Below, piece after piece: positions 1 to 11,769 of a DNA stretch of 64,000 bases. The stretch is from Hyparrhenia diplandra. Its lineage: Eukaryota; Streptophyta; Magnoliopsida; Poales; Poaceae. Location: NCBI GenBank assembly GCA_015847255.1, contig JADLZK010002797.1, positions 62,001-126,000 of the forward strand, written 5' to 3'. Numbering within the stretch: position 1 is the first letter of the stretch; each line of letters opens with the position of its first letter. Both the position numbers and the translations under genes were made by a program. The notes below the pieces were generated by a model that saw only the letters and a program-made list of their open reading frames with translations, was not told where the DNA came from and searched no databases.

Positions 1-779
1 GTCGTCGGGCCGGCCGTCGTCGGGCCACACCTCTTGGACTTCGGACACCGGTGCGAAGAGACACCACCCGTCCGGGCGTCTTCCTCGAGTGCCGGCAAGG
101 TCTACGGTAGCGGGGCCTCGAGCCTCCCACCGGGGCGATCCCTTTCCCCGCCGCCGGTGATTCGACCCCACGGTGACAAGTAAGTAGCCATTGATATTTT
201 CACTACTTGTTCATATGACATGTTGAACATCGAACTTCGGACTAACAATTGCGTCTTAATGGCTCGTGCGCAAGAATCGGAAGATTGTAAGCGGAGGGGG
301 CAGCTCGCGCCATATCAATGGCATCCGAGCCTGGCGATTAAAGAGAACTACGGCTTTGGTGAGAGTCGGGAGGCGATGGAGGTGCCCCGGGCGTGGGAGC
401 ACGCCGTGCGCATGGACGAGGGCAGTGGCCGGGAAGATCAAGGCGGACTTACGGGTGAGAATGCGTATGCGGGGATTACTTCACGTCGTTTAAATACTAT
501 GTTTCTTAAATAATAGAATGATACATGTTGTGCGTATGCGAGAACTACTTCACGTGCGGGCGGGGGAGGCGGTGGCGCTAGAGTGCGGGGCGAGGGAGTG
601 CGCCAAGACCGACTCAAGACCTGTACCATGAGGCCCGTGTCTAGTGCATCATCTCCTACAACGCCGGCGTGCTTGGCAAGGTGGTGAGGAAGAATGAAGC
701 AAGGGAGATGATGCTCGAGAGGGAGACCGACCTCACCGGGGACCAGTACATCCGGGTTCGTAAAACCCATTTATTCGAT

Positions 780-1700
780 TCCTTCAATGAAAAATAAGCG
801 GGCTTCCATTCATCCTACGCTATGTCATGCGATGTGTCCGGAGTGGTGCGGCAAGTACAAGGGCTGGCTGGGTGGCCATTGTGGACAAGTGGCTCTTGGG
901 ACGAGACGTACGAGACCAAGAGAGCTGCGTCGGAGGTGTCGCTTGGAGATGCAAGGGAAGCCACACCACCAAGGCGGCGTGCCCCGGTGTATATGGGCCG
1001 GATGGGTACGATTACGTTGATATTTTTATTCAAGCGCTCAAATCTTTTCACTTCTAACCATCTCCGTGTTCTCCTCGTGATCAAATTCGCACGAGCACCG
1101 GCGGTCGGCCGATGCAGCGGGGTGGGCCTTGACTCCGGCAGAGCGGCCCGGCCCGCCAGCGTCTACGACGCGAAGGGGCCCGAGGCGTACACCAACGCCG
1201 GCGTCTACCCCAAGCTTACCCGATGCGCCCGGCGACAAGCGGCGCCATGGGGGCGACCGATCCGACCACCGCGCCCCCGGACAATGCACACGGTGATGAG
1301 GTTGGGGAGGGAAGTAGCACGGCGGTTACGGATGGCCAATGGCGCGATCAACCCGGCCCTGTTGTTGAGAGGCGGCGTGATTCGCTCAAGGAGCACGACC
1401 TCCACCTACATCCCCATAGCACCGCGGCGGGCCGAGCAACACGCAGATGATGCGGGACTTTCGAGGTAACTTCGGTTTCATTCGTCGTTCCTTTGGTTTT
1501 ACACATGTCCGCTGCCTATGCATTGTTTCAATGTTACGGTTGTAATATTGCGGGCCGGATGGCGAGTTGGAGGCGAGCGGGCGGCCCAGCGGCGCGAGTT
1601 TGAGGCGAGCGGCGGCCCGGCAGAGGCCCATCGGCGGGAGTTGGAGGCGTCCAAAGCAATACAGCGCCGGTGAAGGCGTGGCGAGCTACTTCCGTGGCCT
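780..1700 (+). pseudogene. Ptta/En-Spm type second CACTA gene, degenerate
   Basis: Three frames together give peptides typical of the plant Ptta/En/Spm (Transposase_24-like) protein that accompanies TNP2 in CACTA elements: ETYETKRAAS near 905-935, LEMQGKPHHQGG near 945-975, GPEAYTNAGVYPKLT near 1170-1220, and a coiled-coil-like stretch with REFEAS and HRRELEAS near 1590-1655. The pieces are in different frames with stops between them, so the gene is broken or its exons are hard to delimit by eye. The family is thought to bind the subterminal motifs during transposition. It reads toward the element end at 2901, as its counterpart in element C reads toward 13448. Exact exon limits are not determined. 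Confidence 0.6.
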
Positions 1701-2407
1701 CCGGATCCTTGGTGTGACCCCGCCTCCGTTGCCTCCCTCGTTGTTCGCTCCACCCGTTTCCCGTTCCTCCTCTGCATGGAGACTCCGGTGAGTATATGTT
1801 GTTGTTTATTTATTTGCCCAGGCGGCTCACTGCAGGTACTAATGAGATCGCCTCTCCTTTGTGCAGCCACGGTCGGCGGGTTCGAACCCGACTCCTCCGG
1901 GTGGCCCTTCTCCACCCCATCCGGCCCTATCCGGTCGGCCCGAGTCCACGGTACCGCGTGGCCGGTGGTGTTCCTCCTCCGGGCGTGCGGCAGCCACACT
2001 ACGGGCACCCACACGCCCCTCCACACCACGGGTGGGCGTTCGGTCGGCGCCGCAAAGACGGGTGGTATCCGGGGCAAGGTGAGGGCTCTTCGCACCGGGG
2101 AGGCCACGGGTAGGGCAAAGTGAGTTGCTGCTGATTATGTTCCGATGGATTTCTTTTGGATTTTAGACATGTTGCACCTTTGTGATGGCACTCGTTTGGA
2201 TGTTGGACATGTTCTTTTTCGTTTCGATGTCGGACGTGTTGGATATGTGCACTATTTGTGATATATGTGGATTATATATGTGGATTTGTGAAATATGTGG
2301 ATTATATATGTGAATTGGTGATATATGTGATGTATGATATATATATGAATGCTTATGGTATATGTATGTGTTGATGGAGGCTGTGAATCAACGAAAAACA
2401 AAAAAAA

Positions 2408-2895
2408 ATTCCCATTTTTGCCGAGTGCCAAAGACTCGGCAAAAAGGGAACCCCGCTAAAAATATGGCGGGTTTGCCGAGTGCAAAGGTGGCACTTTCGG
2501 CAAAATGACCATAACTTTGCCGAAGTGACACCAGGAACGCACTCGGCAAAGTGCATTTGTTTTTTCATAAAATAAATACTTTGCCGAGTGCCCTACATCG
2601 GCGCTCGGCAAAGATTTGCATATTTTAAATCTTTGCCGAGTGCGGACGTTTAGCACTCGGCAAAGGACCTTCCATTTTAATGGTAGACGTGGGGTTCGCC
2701 GAGAATGCGATATGGCACTCGGCGAACTCTTCGCCAAACTGCCCATTTTGGCACTTTCGGCAAAGATTGCTTTGCCGAGTCAATCTTTGCCAGTGGCCTT
2801 CACCGAGTTTGGCACTTTCGGAAAAGGGTTCGCCGAGTGCAAAGGAGGTCTTTGCCGAAAGTGCGTCGGGCACTCGGCAAAAGCAATGGAATCCT
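2408..2895. repeat. Subterminal motif cluster of CACTA A (TTTGCCGAGTGC)
   Basis: About a dozen copies of TTTGCCGAGTGC or its reverse complement GCACTCGGCAAA are packed into roughly 490 bp, often as facing pairs separated by 10-30 bp. Such clusters are the known binding sites of the CACTA DNA-binding protein. The facing pairs can form hairpins. Confidence 0.9.
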
Positions 2896-2901
2896 GTAGT
2901 G

Positions 2902-3967
2902 GATGTAAAGAATTATATGGGCACGAAGCCATATTATATTGTGTGGTTTTCAACATCACGATCACTAGGACGAGTGATATGATAGGTAGGGGCAAGATGC
3001 GTTAAACAAGTATTGTATATAGGTCATAGGATGCTATGTAACAAAAATGATCAAGATCCAAACTAGAAAGAAGTTAGAGGGAAGTGGAGTGATATGACAG
3101 TGACAATGGCCAGAGAGGGTGTACGGGCATGAAGCCTTATTCTGATGACATGCCAAATACCAGGCCTAAACACTAGTTACATCTTATAATCCTTATCGCT
3201 TCAAAAGTGAGAGTTTGGATTAACCATTTTACATGAAGCAAGAACAAAAGTATAATAGAGGTACCATGCATATGCAGGCCAGTTCCAAATAAGGAGGTAC
3301 ACCATAAGAAGATTTTGGACACAACGCCCTACATTGTCTCTCAGTCCCTAGAGTGCATATAAATGAAGAGACGAGTGGTCAATGTTATCAGCATGTCGAT
3401 TTGGTGGCTATTTATAAGTATAGGTGTCACCTGTCAAGGACTTGCATAGTAGAGTGGAATAGAACTAGAGGTGACATTGCCAATAGCTAGAGATTGATGT
3501 CAGTTCAGATGGGTTATATTAGTTCACTATGGGCTACTGTCTGGAGTACCTCTTAGTAATATGTGAACTTGTTTCTGGAGAAGCCATAATTAATATAAAT
3601 TTCTAAAAAGGTAAGTACATATCCAAAACGTCATTGTTGCTTCTTAGGGAAGTTAGAATTCTGTTCACTATTTCCTTATAGTTATATTCGGTTATAACAT
3701 GCTTTTTGGAACATGATTCATCATGTACTTTTAGCCAAGTATATTGCCAGTTAGTGTACTATTTTTTTACCAAAACTAGAAATGTGTAGGGGGAAAATAT
3801 TTCTGTTTTTTTTTAATCTTTGTATAGTGTATGCTATGCATGAAGCATGACTATATGAATGCATGACATAAAATAGTAATCATATAGAGATAATCATGTC
3901 TTCAAAAAAAAAATAGAGAGAGATAATCATCAATAAAAAGTAGTGCCAAACAAGTATCATTGCATAC
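2902..3967 (-). other. Presumed intron 2 of NLR-A (noncoding, AT-rich)
   Basis: The stretch begins directly after the CACTA A terminus and ends at the GTATGC donor of NLR-A exon 2. No open frame of note is present. The part near 3780-3900 (tagtgtatgctatgcatg) resembles 38090-38200 in intron 2 of NLR-B, which supports the intron assignment. There is no acceptor and no LRR exon before the transposon, so the rest of the gene must lie beyond element A or be deleted. Confidence 0.6.
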
Positions 3968-5089
3968 CGAGGGCAACTTTGAAACTTGAAGGAAGGACAT
4001 CCCCAAAAGTTTGTTGATGCATTCCTTTCCTTTTGATTGCTCTATAAAATCCAGAGCAGTCCATTGTTGAATCAAATAATCTTCTATGATATTATGGCCT
4101 TTGGGGAATATGGCACAATAGGAAAAGCATATCCTTAGCCGTGGTGTCATCTTTTCATAACTTAATTTCAAGGATGGGAGCACGTCGCAGTCTTCAGAAG
4201 ATCCATTCCAGATATCACTGTTATTTATTTGTGTCCACCCATATAGATCATCTATGGATCGTAGTAAGAATCCAACTGCTTGAGCTGCTAATGCCACACC
4301 TCCACATTTCTTAGCAATATCCAATCCTACTTGCTCCATTTTTTCTTGGTTAGATTTACAGTCAAACTCACTGTATCTCTTAATTATTTCCCAACATTTA
4401 TCATCTTCCAAATTTTGTAGCTTGTATGGTCGTTCAGTAGTGGAAACTTTCCTTGCAATATCTTCCTTTCTTGTGGTCACTATCACATCTATCTTACTGC
4501 CAGTGACACGGAGCATTGTTCTCAGTTTATCCAACTCAGTATCACTTTCCTCCCATAAGTCATCTAGAACAACCAGAACCGTCTTGCCATGAAGTAGTTT
4601 ATCAAGGTGTTGTTTCATCGCCTGTTGTGTACCCATATTATGTTGACCATCTTCTGCTGGTAGTTGAGAAATAATAGAGCTTCCTATTTTGATCAAATTG
4701 AAATCTTGGGACACATAAACCCATAAACGATGATCATACTGCTTGAACTGGGCATCATTGTAAACTAGTTGTGCCAATGTACTCTTCCCCATACCTCCAA
4801 GGCCCCAGATAGCAACAATCACTATCTCAGCATTGGTGCTGGTGTTTGTAGATAACAAGTTTATGATTTCCTGCTTTTCTAGAGCCCTCCCTACTACTGG
4901 TTCTCCAGGTAAATATGACATTGTTTCACGTTGGTCATAAGGTTGCTCATTTTTAGTACTACTGCCTGTTTCAAACTTAAAGAAACCAATTTCTTTAACA
5001 ATTTTCCTCAATTTTTCTCTCAAACTCTTCATCCTATTAGCCATGGCAATCTTCTTGTATGCCACCGGGAGACATGAGAGAACTGCCAT
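3968..5089 (-). CDS. NLR-A exon 2: NB-ARC domain of a CC-NB-LRR resistance-type protein
   Basis: This 1,122-bp exon (374 codons, phase 0 at both ends) starts after a TTTGCAG acceptor and ends at a GTATGC donor. It encodes a complete NB-ARC ATPase switch of an intracellular immune receptor. Counting from the exon start, motifs are: P-loop GLGGMGKST at 96-104, RNBS-A about 120-130 (WVYVSQDF), kinase-2 LVVLDDLW at 172-179, RNBS-B IVTTR at 203-207, a GLPL-type site written GGVALAAQ at 263-270, and RNBS-D CFSYCAIFP at 321-329. No stop or frameshift is seen, unlike the paralogue NLR-B. The MHD motif and LRR belong to exon 3, which is not in the window. The gene would be functional only if that exon survives to the left. 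Confidence 0.87.
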
Positions 5090-7065
5090 CTGCAAATTGT
5101 ATAAAATTATAATTATTATAACGTATTCAATAGCCACAAAACTGATATAAGAACGTGCTAGATACTTGAAATCTCTTAGTAAAGAGGATCAAACATGTAA
5201 ATATCCCTACACATTGTCACAGACAAATTATGAAATATAGTTTTTGGTTTCATATTTCTGTTGAATATGAAAAAAAAAAGATTGTTTGCATCAATAGCCT
5301 AGAGCATCAATAGGGGACCATTCATATTACATACAGAGGCGTATAGCCTAGAGTATCACTAGGGGACCATTCATGTTACATAGAGAGACGTCTTTGTTGG
5401 AAAATATAAAAATATCTACATGATCTGGGAGGTGACACCTTACCGATTTATATAAAATATGTTCAAAATAAAGATAATTAAATGTTGTCAAAAAATGTTT
5501 TTTCAATAACAGCAATAATGCAAGTATTTCCTCGAAATGTAAAAAAGAAGAAGATTGGTTTACTCAACCTTGAGGTTAAAAGGTAGGCTTATTAAGATAC
5601 ACTTCTAGCTACATGACAAGCCAGATCATGTAGCTAGAAGTGGTAATCTCTGTGTAGTGGTGTCTCTTCAATAACACCACTACACAGGTATCTCTTCAAG
5701 CCAGAAGTGTATCTTAATAGCTATTGAACAAATAGTAAAAGCCGTTGTGCTAACATCACAAAATGAGAACGTCCCTGTTTCTGAGAAGCCTGTTTTTACT
5801 GTTCTCAATCACCTCAAGAAGCCTGTAATGTGTAAATAGAGCTGCATAGCCACCATACCAATTGCCAGCTCAATAAGCCTACCTTTTTTTCACAGCGGCG
5901 CATCACTAATATTGATCTACGCTTCATGAAAGTGGACGAAACCAGCTAGCCGTGGTGCACCACTAAACAAGACAAAACAAGGCTATGGCCAACATCATTT
6001 TACATAATTACTGTGATTTTTAGCGCACTCGGCCTCTTTCTCTTCGGAGCAAATTGGCCTCATCTCCCTAAGTCTCTTTCTCTATCTAAGACATCGCTTA
6101 CCATTATCCTCGTGGTTGACCATCATGTGTGCAATTACCAAATCGGACTTAAGGATCATTGGCCAATTCCATGGCAGACACACTTCTATTGTCAACCAAT
6201 GGTCCATGAACTCATGGACAAAAATCACACATCTAGCACATGGTGCCGTGCAACCCGTAAAGAAAATATAAGCAGCCAAGGCTGACATCGTCGCCCAACG
6301 AATCACTATCTCAAGCTGGAGAAAAAAATATATTCTAGAAATAAAAACTCATGAACAACAAACCATACACGTAAATCCATCTATAGTCCATCCCTCCCTT
6401 GAAATTTTCTCAAAATTAATCATCAAAGAGCTAATAAATTCTGAAACCCAATGCATGCGTTTCTAGCCACACTCTATGTTCAAATAAGTTTCCTATAAAT
6501 CTTGCCCTGTCTGAAAGCACCAAAATGTAGTAAAGTGGTTCTCTTCTCCGTCTAAGTTCCAAAATTGAGCTCTATCCGGCATATCCAGCCGAACAACAGT
6601 CGTCTCCTCTCCTAGGTGAAATGAATTGTTGCAATATATATGTTGTAATATTGTATATTTTAGCTATTGCTATATTTTATTTTTAAAAAAAATCTGAAGC
6701 CGGCAACATAACATGACCGCTACGGTTAATACTATTAACCATGGCGCTGCCGCCCGCCGCTGTAATGCCCGGATGAAACTTGACCATTCATATGGGACAG
6801 ACACGTTTAATTTGCCAGCCACGCAAAAGATTTCTGTACTAGTGACATGGAGATGTGATACCCAAAAGCAGAAAATACGGATTAACACAAATATCCAAGA
6901 AACTGTAGGCACATGATGAGAGTTTCAGCACACATGCAGGTGCAGAATCAAACAGAACAGATCGATTAAACAGTTCCATTTGGGGTCCAAAATATGGACT
7001 TGCGTATGGTCGTAGAAAAAGGCAATCATGAAACATTTTATAGCTAGTGTACAATAACAACGCAC
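5090..7065 (-). other. Intron 1 of NLR-A
   Basis: The interval is bounded by a GTGCGT donor after ...DQAKAK and by the TTTGCAG acceptor before MAVLSCLPVA. It is AT-rich and carries one foldback element (5578-5887). Short frames around 6013-6306 and 6670-6916 show no recognisable protein. Confidence 0.75.
5578..5887. repeat. Foldback element with nested, cloverleaf-like inverted repeats
   Basis: An outer 16-bp inverted repeat (5578-5593 with 5872-5887) encloses a second one of 17 bp (5590-5606 with 5703-5719). That one encloses two side-by-side hairpins: 5601-5616 with 5626-5641 (16 bp perfect, 9-nt loop) and 5650-5663 with 5674-5687 (14 bp perfect, 10-nt loop). The arrangement could fold as a three-armed structure. 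No target duplication was recognised. It is probably a MITE-like foldback element in NLR-A intron 1. Confidence 0.7.
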
Positions 7066-7356
7066 CTTTGCTTTTGCTTGGTCGCTAGTGTCCTGGTAGT
7101 CTTCTAGCATGTCGGAGATGTCTAAGGCAGCGTCTTTCAGCCGCTTCAGCCATAGCCGCACCAGCTTCTCTTTGACTGACCGTCTCTCGGCATCCTCGAG
7201 CGCTGCTGAGATGGTGTCAAGATCATCCTTCATCTCCTCCAGGTCGTCGCCGAAGTTGCACAGCAAGCTGGCCTGCCCTCCGATGGCAGAGCCCAGCTTG
7301 TCTTTGGCGATGCCGACCAAAGCGGAGACAAGCAGTCCAGCCACTACTTCCGCCAT
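7066..7356 (-). CDS. NLR-A exon 1: N-terminal coiled coil (Rx-N type)
   Basis: The ATG at 7356 opens a 97-codon exon ending at a GTGCGT donor in phase 0. The peptide begins MAEVVAGLLVSALVG, typical of RGA-type CC-NB-LRR proteins, and continues with the heptad-rich segments LEEMKDDLDTISAALEDAER and LVRLWLKRLKDAALDISDML, the latter in the position of the EDVID-like motif. It joins in frame to exon 2, giving 471 residues up to intron 2. NLR-B has a colinear first exon with the same start, splice phase and donor, so the start is well supported. Confidence 0.87.
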
Positions 7357-7744
7357 GGCTGCAGAGCTCGATCTGAATCTCCCTCACAAGGTTTGTGTAG
7401 GATGTTGTGCGCAGGTCGACTACGACTGCGCGAAGGACAACAGTGAAGTATAGTAGTATATGTAGGAGTAGTTAGTGGCGTCACAGACAACCAGTTGAGG
7501 TGACTTTAGGCCATGTTTCATTGTAGGGAATCCTATATTAAAAAATAAAGGCTGACAGCTGGGTACATGATACACACACAGGTAGTATACAGATTACACG
7601 TCTTGCAAGTAACCCAGTATACAAAAATGTGCTTAAACCTTTGAAAATATTTGTATGATGTCATCACTTGCCTATTTTACACACCGGCCAGGTCGCTTCA
7701 AGTTGTATACTGCTGGCCACATGAGCATCATCTTATCTCTGCGC

Positions 7745-7780
<36 letters not shown>

Positions 7781-7969
7781 GATCTTCACTGATGAATCCA
7801 TGAGTGAAGCAAGTCCTGCGTCAAGCTTGGATTCACTCGAACCTTTCAATTAATTAATGGAGAGCCACGCAAATAAAAAATGTGCCCGCAGTGCATCGGT
7901 CGCAGGGAGTCTCATAAATGCCGGCATCTACTCTCGCGCCGCCGCACATGATACAGTGCAGTGCTTCCG
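7357..7969. other. 5' flank of NLR-A, with a 32-nt T tract
   Basis: This is the region upstream of the NLR-A start codon. It contains an uninterrupted T run at 7747-7778, which could be the tail of a retroposed sequence or a slippage tract. No coding sequence is recognised. It ends at the terminus of CACTA B. Confidence 0.5.
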
Positions 7970-7983
7970 AACTACCGGATTCC

Positions 7984-8412
7984 CCTTCTTTGGTGAGTGT
8001 CGAAAACACTCACCAAAAAAAAAAAACACTCACCAAAGGGTTTTGGCGAGTGGACACTCGCCAAAGGGTACTCGGTAATGCGGGTGACGGCAAAGAGGCC
8101 TTTGGCGAGTGCCAGATTATCGGCTCGCCAAAGATCTTTAGCGAGTGCCACTCTTTGGTGAGTGTCGAGACAGAGGGCACTCACCATTGTCTGACTTCTT
8201 TGGTGAGTGTCGGGACGGAGGACACTCGCCATTGTCGGAGTTCTTTGGTGAGTGCCGAACAGTGCGCCACTCACCAAAAAGCAGCATCTTTGCTGAGTGC
8301 CAAACCGTGGCACTCACCAAAGGGTCGAGCTTTGCTGAGTGCTGTACCAAATGTACTCACCAAAGGGTCAGGCCTTTGGTGAGTGCTGTGGTCATTGCAC
8401 TCACCAAAGCTG
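7984..8412. repeat. Subterminal motif cluster of CACTA B, left
   Basis: About fifteen copies of TTTGGTGAGTG, TTTGGCGAGTG or TTTGCTGAGTG and their complements CACTCACCAAA are seen in about 430 bp, many as facing pairs. They are the presumed transposase-complex binding sites of this family. Confidence 0.85.
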
Positions 8413-8439
8413 GGTAAGGTTCTTTTTTTTCTTTTTTCT

Positions 8440-9600
8440 GCTTTATTTTGTCCATACACATATATTACATAAATACATCCAATAGACATCATAAATCACA
8501 TATATATCAAATTTGCACATCCATCATCATAGGCCACATAAATCCATATATATATCACATAAATCCACATATATATCACATACATTTCATATTATCCATA
8601 TCCATTGTCACACAAAAGTCACGTGAGTTCAGACCTAGGTTCACAAGTCACATATTAGTCATCCATCATATCCAAGTCCACAACTACGAGTCCAAATCCA
8701 TCTATCCATCATCCTAACCTACATCACCAAGTCATTTGGATCGGTGCTCACTAGTTGGCGGGTCCTTACTGCGGCGATGGCCCTTGAGGAGTCGTGTGCA
8801 CGGAGTCGCTCCTGTACCCATGGATCATTCGACGCCGCCCGATTGCACCTGCACATGAAGAGCGACATTGCATAGGTGATATAAGATTTAAAGATTCAAA
8901 ATACTAGTTAATAAGAAATTCAGCCGAAGATTTACTTCCAGTCCTCAAGATCTTCGGTTAGCACACCATCCATATTTTTTCTCCATGCCACCAAATGCTT
9001 GTGCCATGGAATCCATCTCCAGGTATTTTTGGTTACCCCTCATGTGCTTACATTGATCCGTGGATGAAGTATGAGTTATTGCATCATGAAGGAATGTTAT
9101 TACCAAATTATTGTCCATTTAATTAGTTGCAAAAGTGCTACTGCTGATTTAAAAGCCAAAAATATTTATGATTCAAAGTCAAGTTAGTTTATTTATTTTG
9201 GCTATGCACACATTGGTGGATGGGTACATCCGGGCAACAAAGTTTTACCGTCACTGATAACAGATTATATATGTCTAAGAAGAGATTCCACTTGGCTGAT
9301 CCAAGGTGTACGAGGGATTGGAGATCAGACTAATTAAAGAAAAAATCTACGCTATGGTGGCGTGTTTTTATTGACAAACGCATTGGCCTAGTTCAGAGAA
9401 TTAATGAAGTTATAGCAGGAAAGCTGAATATATAGAATGAATGGAGAGTAGTTCAGTTGAAAGGAGACTGATGGTCCAAGCAAAAAACTTGTGAATAACT
9501 TGTGAAAGGAGACGGCTGGACTGAGTGCATGCAAAAGCAAGTTATGAATCAGTTGGCAGATGCTACTAGCATCAGGAGCAGGTTGGTGTTTGTGTAGTTA
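8440..9600. other. Interior of CACTA B: AT-rich CATATA repeats, then sequence without recognisable genes
   Basis: 8450-8720 is full of ATCACATA/CATATATATC-like words, as behind the left terminus of element C (13930-14100). The rest shows no convincing coding sequence. The part up to about 9030 may be a remnant of the Ptta-type gene, but no diagnostic peptide is left. Confidence 0.5.
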
Positions 9601-9631
9601 TAATGTCCCAGCCAATGATTCTATATTTCAG

Positions 9632-9711
9632 GCATTGACACCATTGGCGATCATTTCATCGGATTTCATATTCTACTCTGCCAGTGTGTGTGCCGTACTC
9701 AGTTTCTCAAG
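9632..9711 (+). pseudogene. Exon-like captured fragment, hydrophobic peptide, unidentified
   Basis: A TTTCAG acceptor and a GTACGTAC donor bound 80 bp that read through as LTPLAIISSDFIFYSASVCA and a few more residues, a membrane-like peptide. Downstream, about 9849-10131 is open for some 95 codons with a charged, lysine/arginine-rich product but no start codon at its beginning. Either could be a captured host exon inside CACTA B. I do not recognise the source. Confidence 0.25.
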
Positions 9712-10439
9712 GTACGTACAATTCTAATAGTCCATGGTTTTGGTATAGTCCTTGGATGTTCCATGAGAATCCATATCCTAGTTAATTTGATTCAGCTAGC
9801 TTTGCTAGGTAACTAGTTACGTACAGACCTTGAGTTGGTTCACTTGTCGCTGATGCCTGCTCGAGGAAGCTTCAGAGAAGGAACGAATCAGCTGGAACTT
9901 CACCGACAGCTGCTCCAGACTACCTGAGGCACTCGGTGCTCGGAGAGCAGCAGCCCTTATGTGTCAGGATTCCTCAGACAAGCGGCTGCGCGAGGATGGT
10001 GAGTGCCGGTTGCTGATCTGCAAGACACCAAAGAAGAACGAACAGAGAGACCGGCGCCAAGAACTGAGAAACCGACGAAGCAAAAAGCTAATAGAACTCG
10101 GTCAAATCAACACCTCAGATCAGGAAATTTGAACCAGATAAGCTAGACATAGAGAAGAGACTAAATCCAAGAAATCGCAGCACTTCACCATGAGAATCGA
10201 TCGGAAATTCAGATCACGCGAAATCAGACAGTAAAAAAAGAAAGTAAAAAGTAAAACGCCCGAATCTCTGTGCTTGTGAGGAATTAGGCAATTTCCTTCG
10301 GTAGATGAATCAACTCACATCGTAGCACAAACCAGCGCAAAAAGAATGAACTGAAACGACCTCAAATTGAAGAAATTGAACCGGAAAGGGTAGGTGAAAA
10401 GAGAGACGAAAATAAGCAGAGGAACTCAGCTCGAATCAC

Positions 10440-10750
10440 ATCGCAGACACACCTTTGCTCGAGAGGGCCGGGCGCGGAGGGCCGGGCGGTGCGGAGGCCC
10501 GGCGTGGGCACGGCGGCCGCTGGGACGGAGCCGCTGGGGCGCGGGCACCGGCGTCCTTTTGGCGCGGCCCCGCCCGCTGACCACCCAGCCGACCCAGCGA
10601 CCCCGCTCCCGGCCCCGGATCTGCCGGGCGGCGGCGGGTGGTGGCGCGGCAGCGGCGGTAGCGGCGAGCGGCGGCGGCGGCGGCGGTGCGGGTCGCGCGG
10701 CGTGCGTGTGTGTGCGGGTCGCGTGCGTGTGTTCGTGGGTGTGTGAGCGA
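10440..10750. repeat. GC-rich block ending in TG-rich microsatellite, CACTA B
   Basis: A GC-rich stretch (CCGGGCG/GGCGGCGG words) passes into GTGTGTG/GCGTGTG repeats near 10700-10760 and is followed by an A tract and motif sites. Element C has the same succession at 21430-21780. The long open frames over it are composition artefacts. Confidence 0.6.
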
Positions 10751-10849
10751 GTGTGGTGTGAGAAAGAGAGTGAAGCCGCCGGCCACTTTTCTTAAAAAAA
10801 AAAAGAAAAACCATTTGGTGTCGAAACCCTAGATCCACCTCTTTACCGA

Positions 10850-10955
10850 ATGTTTTTCAAAATACACTCACCAAAAATGCCGTTTTGGTGAGTGTATATT
10901 TTCATACACTCACCAAAGCATCTTTGGTGAGTGTATTTTGAAAAACACTCATCAA
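10850..10955. repeat. Second motif cluster of CACTA B
   Basis: Four to six TTTGGTGAGTGTATTTT-type motifs and complements lie here, separated from the terminal cluster by about 800 bp of AT-rich DNA. Element C has the same inner cluster. Confidence 0.7.
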
Positions 10956-11769
10956 AGAGTATTTTCAGAAATATTTATTTTCTTTGTTTGTTGTTATGTC
11001 TTTTTAAAAAGTGTTGCAATACACGAAGAGTACGTATTTCTTCACTTTACATTGCATATTTGATGCTTTAGCGGAAATTTCACCATTATTTCATGTATTT
11101 TTAGGTCATATGTTCAATTTAAACAAGTGCTAAAAAAAATAAATAAATACTAAATGGATCCAAAAATTTACTAAAATTTTCTACGGTATTAACTTCATTG
11201 TCTATTGTCTATCAAAAAAGTTTGAACCAAACCACAAATTGAATGTCGTCTTCACACAAAATCCTACCTAATCACTCTCAACGATTATAAAACTTCTCGA
11301 GAGATGTTACGGGTTGTGAGCAATGTATGTGACAACTTGCTTGAAACCTTCTCAAATTTTTATCACAGCTTCCACATGAGGTATCGTGATATTTTGTGAA
11401 ATTTCATGATTTTCGGACATCGTTTTTATTTTAATAGAATTTTAAAACCGCTAGGGCACGCGGTGCAGGTCGAGTTTTTGGAAGAATATGTCCACACTTT
11501 TAGTTGGTTTCTTGTTTATGACCATAATATGAGTTGAGAATCATGAATATCAATTTTTGAATACATTATTTCAAATATTCAAATGACTTACAGTTCAAAT
11601 TTACTCGATTAAAAAAATTGCCGAAAACTAAATTAATTGTCCAAATATAGTAAAAAAACAAAAAAAAACTTGAAACTTCAACATTATATACCAAATCTTG
11701 TATGAAACAAAAAAAAAAAAATGAGATTGAAAAGAGCAAGAAAGAAAATTGTATTACCGTGTGTCAAAG

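Larger units (their letters stand above)
1..2901 (+). mobile_element. CACTA transposon A, 3' part (left side beyond the window)
   Basis: The right end reads ...CCTGTAGTG, the reverse complement of a CACTACAGG terminus, at 2901, followed by GAT as the possible 3-bp target duplication. Inside it lies a dense cluster of TTTGCCGAGTGC/GCACTCGGCAAA motifs, then an AT-rich block of TATATGTGGAT-like repeats (about 2190-2370), then degenerate coding sequence of the second CACTA gene on the plus strand. The order is the same as at the 3' end of the complete element C but in opposite orientation, so any TNP2 transposase gene should lie left of position 1. The insertion lies in the presumed intron 2 of NLR-A. 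Confidence 0.88.
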
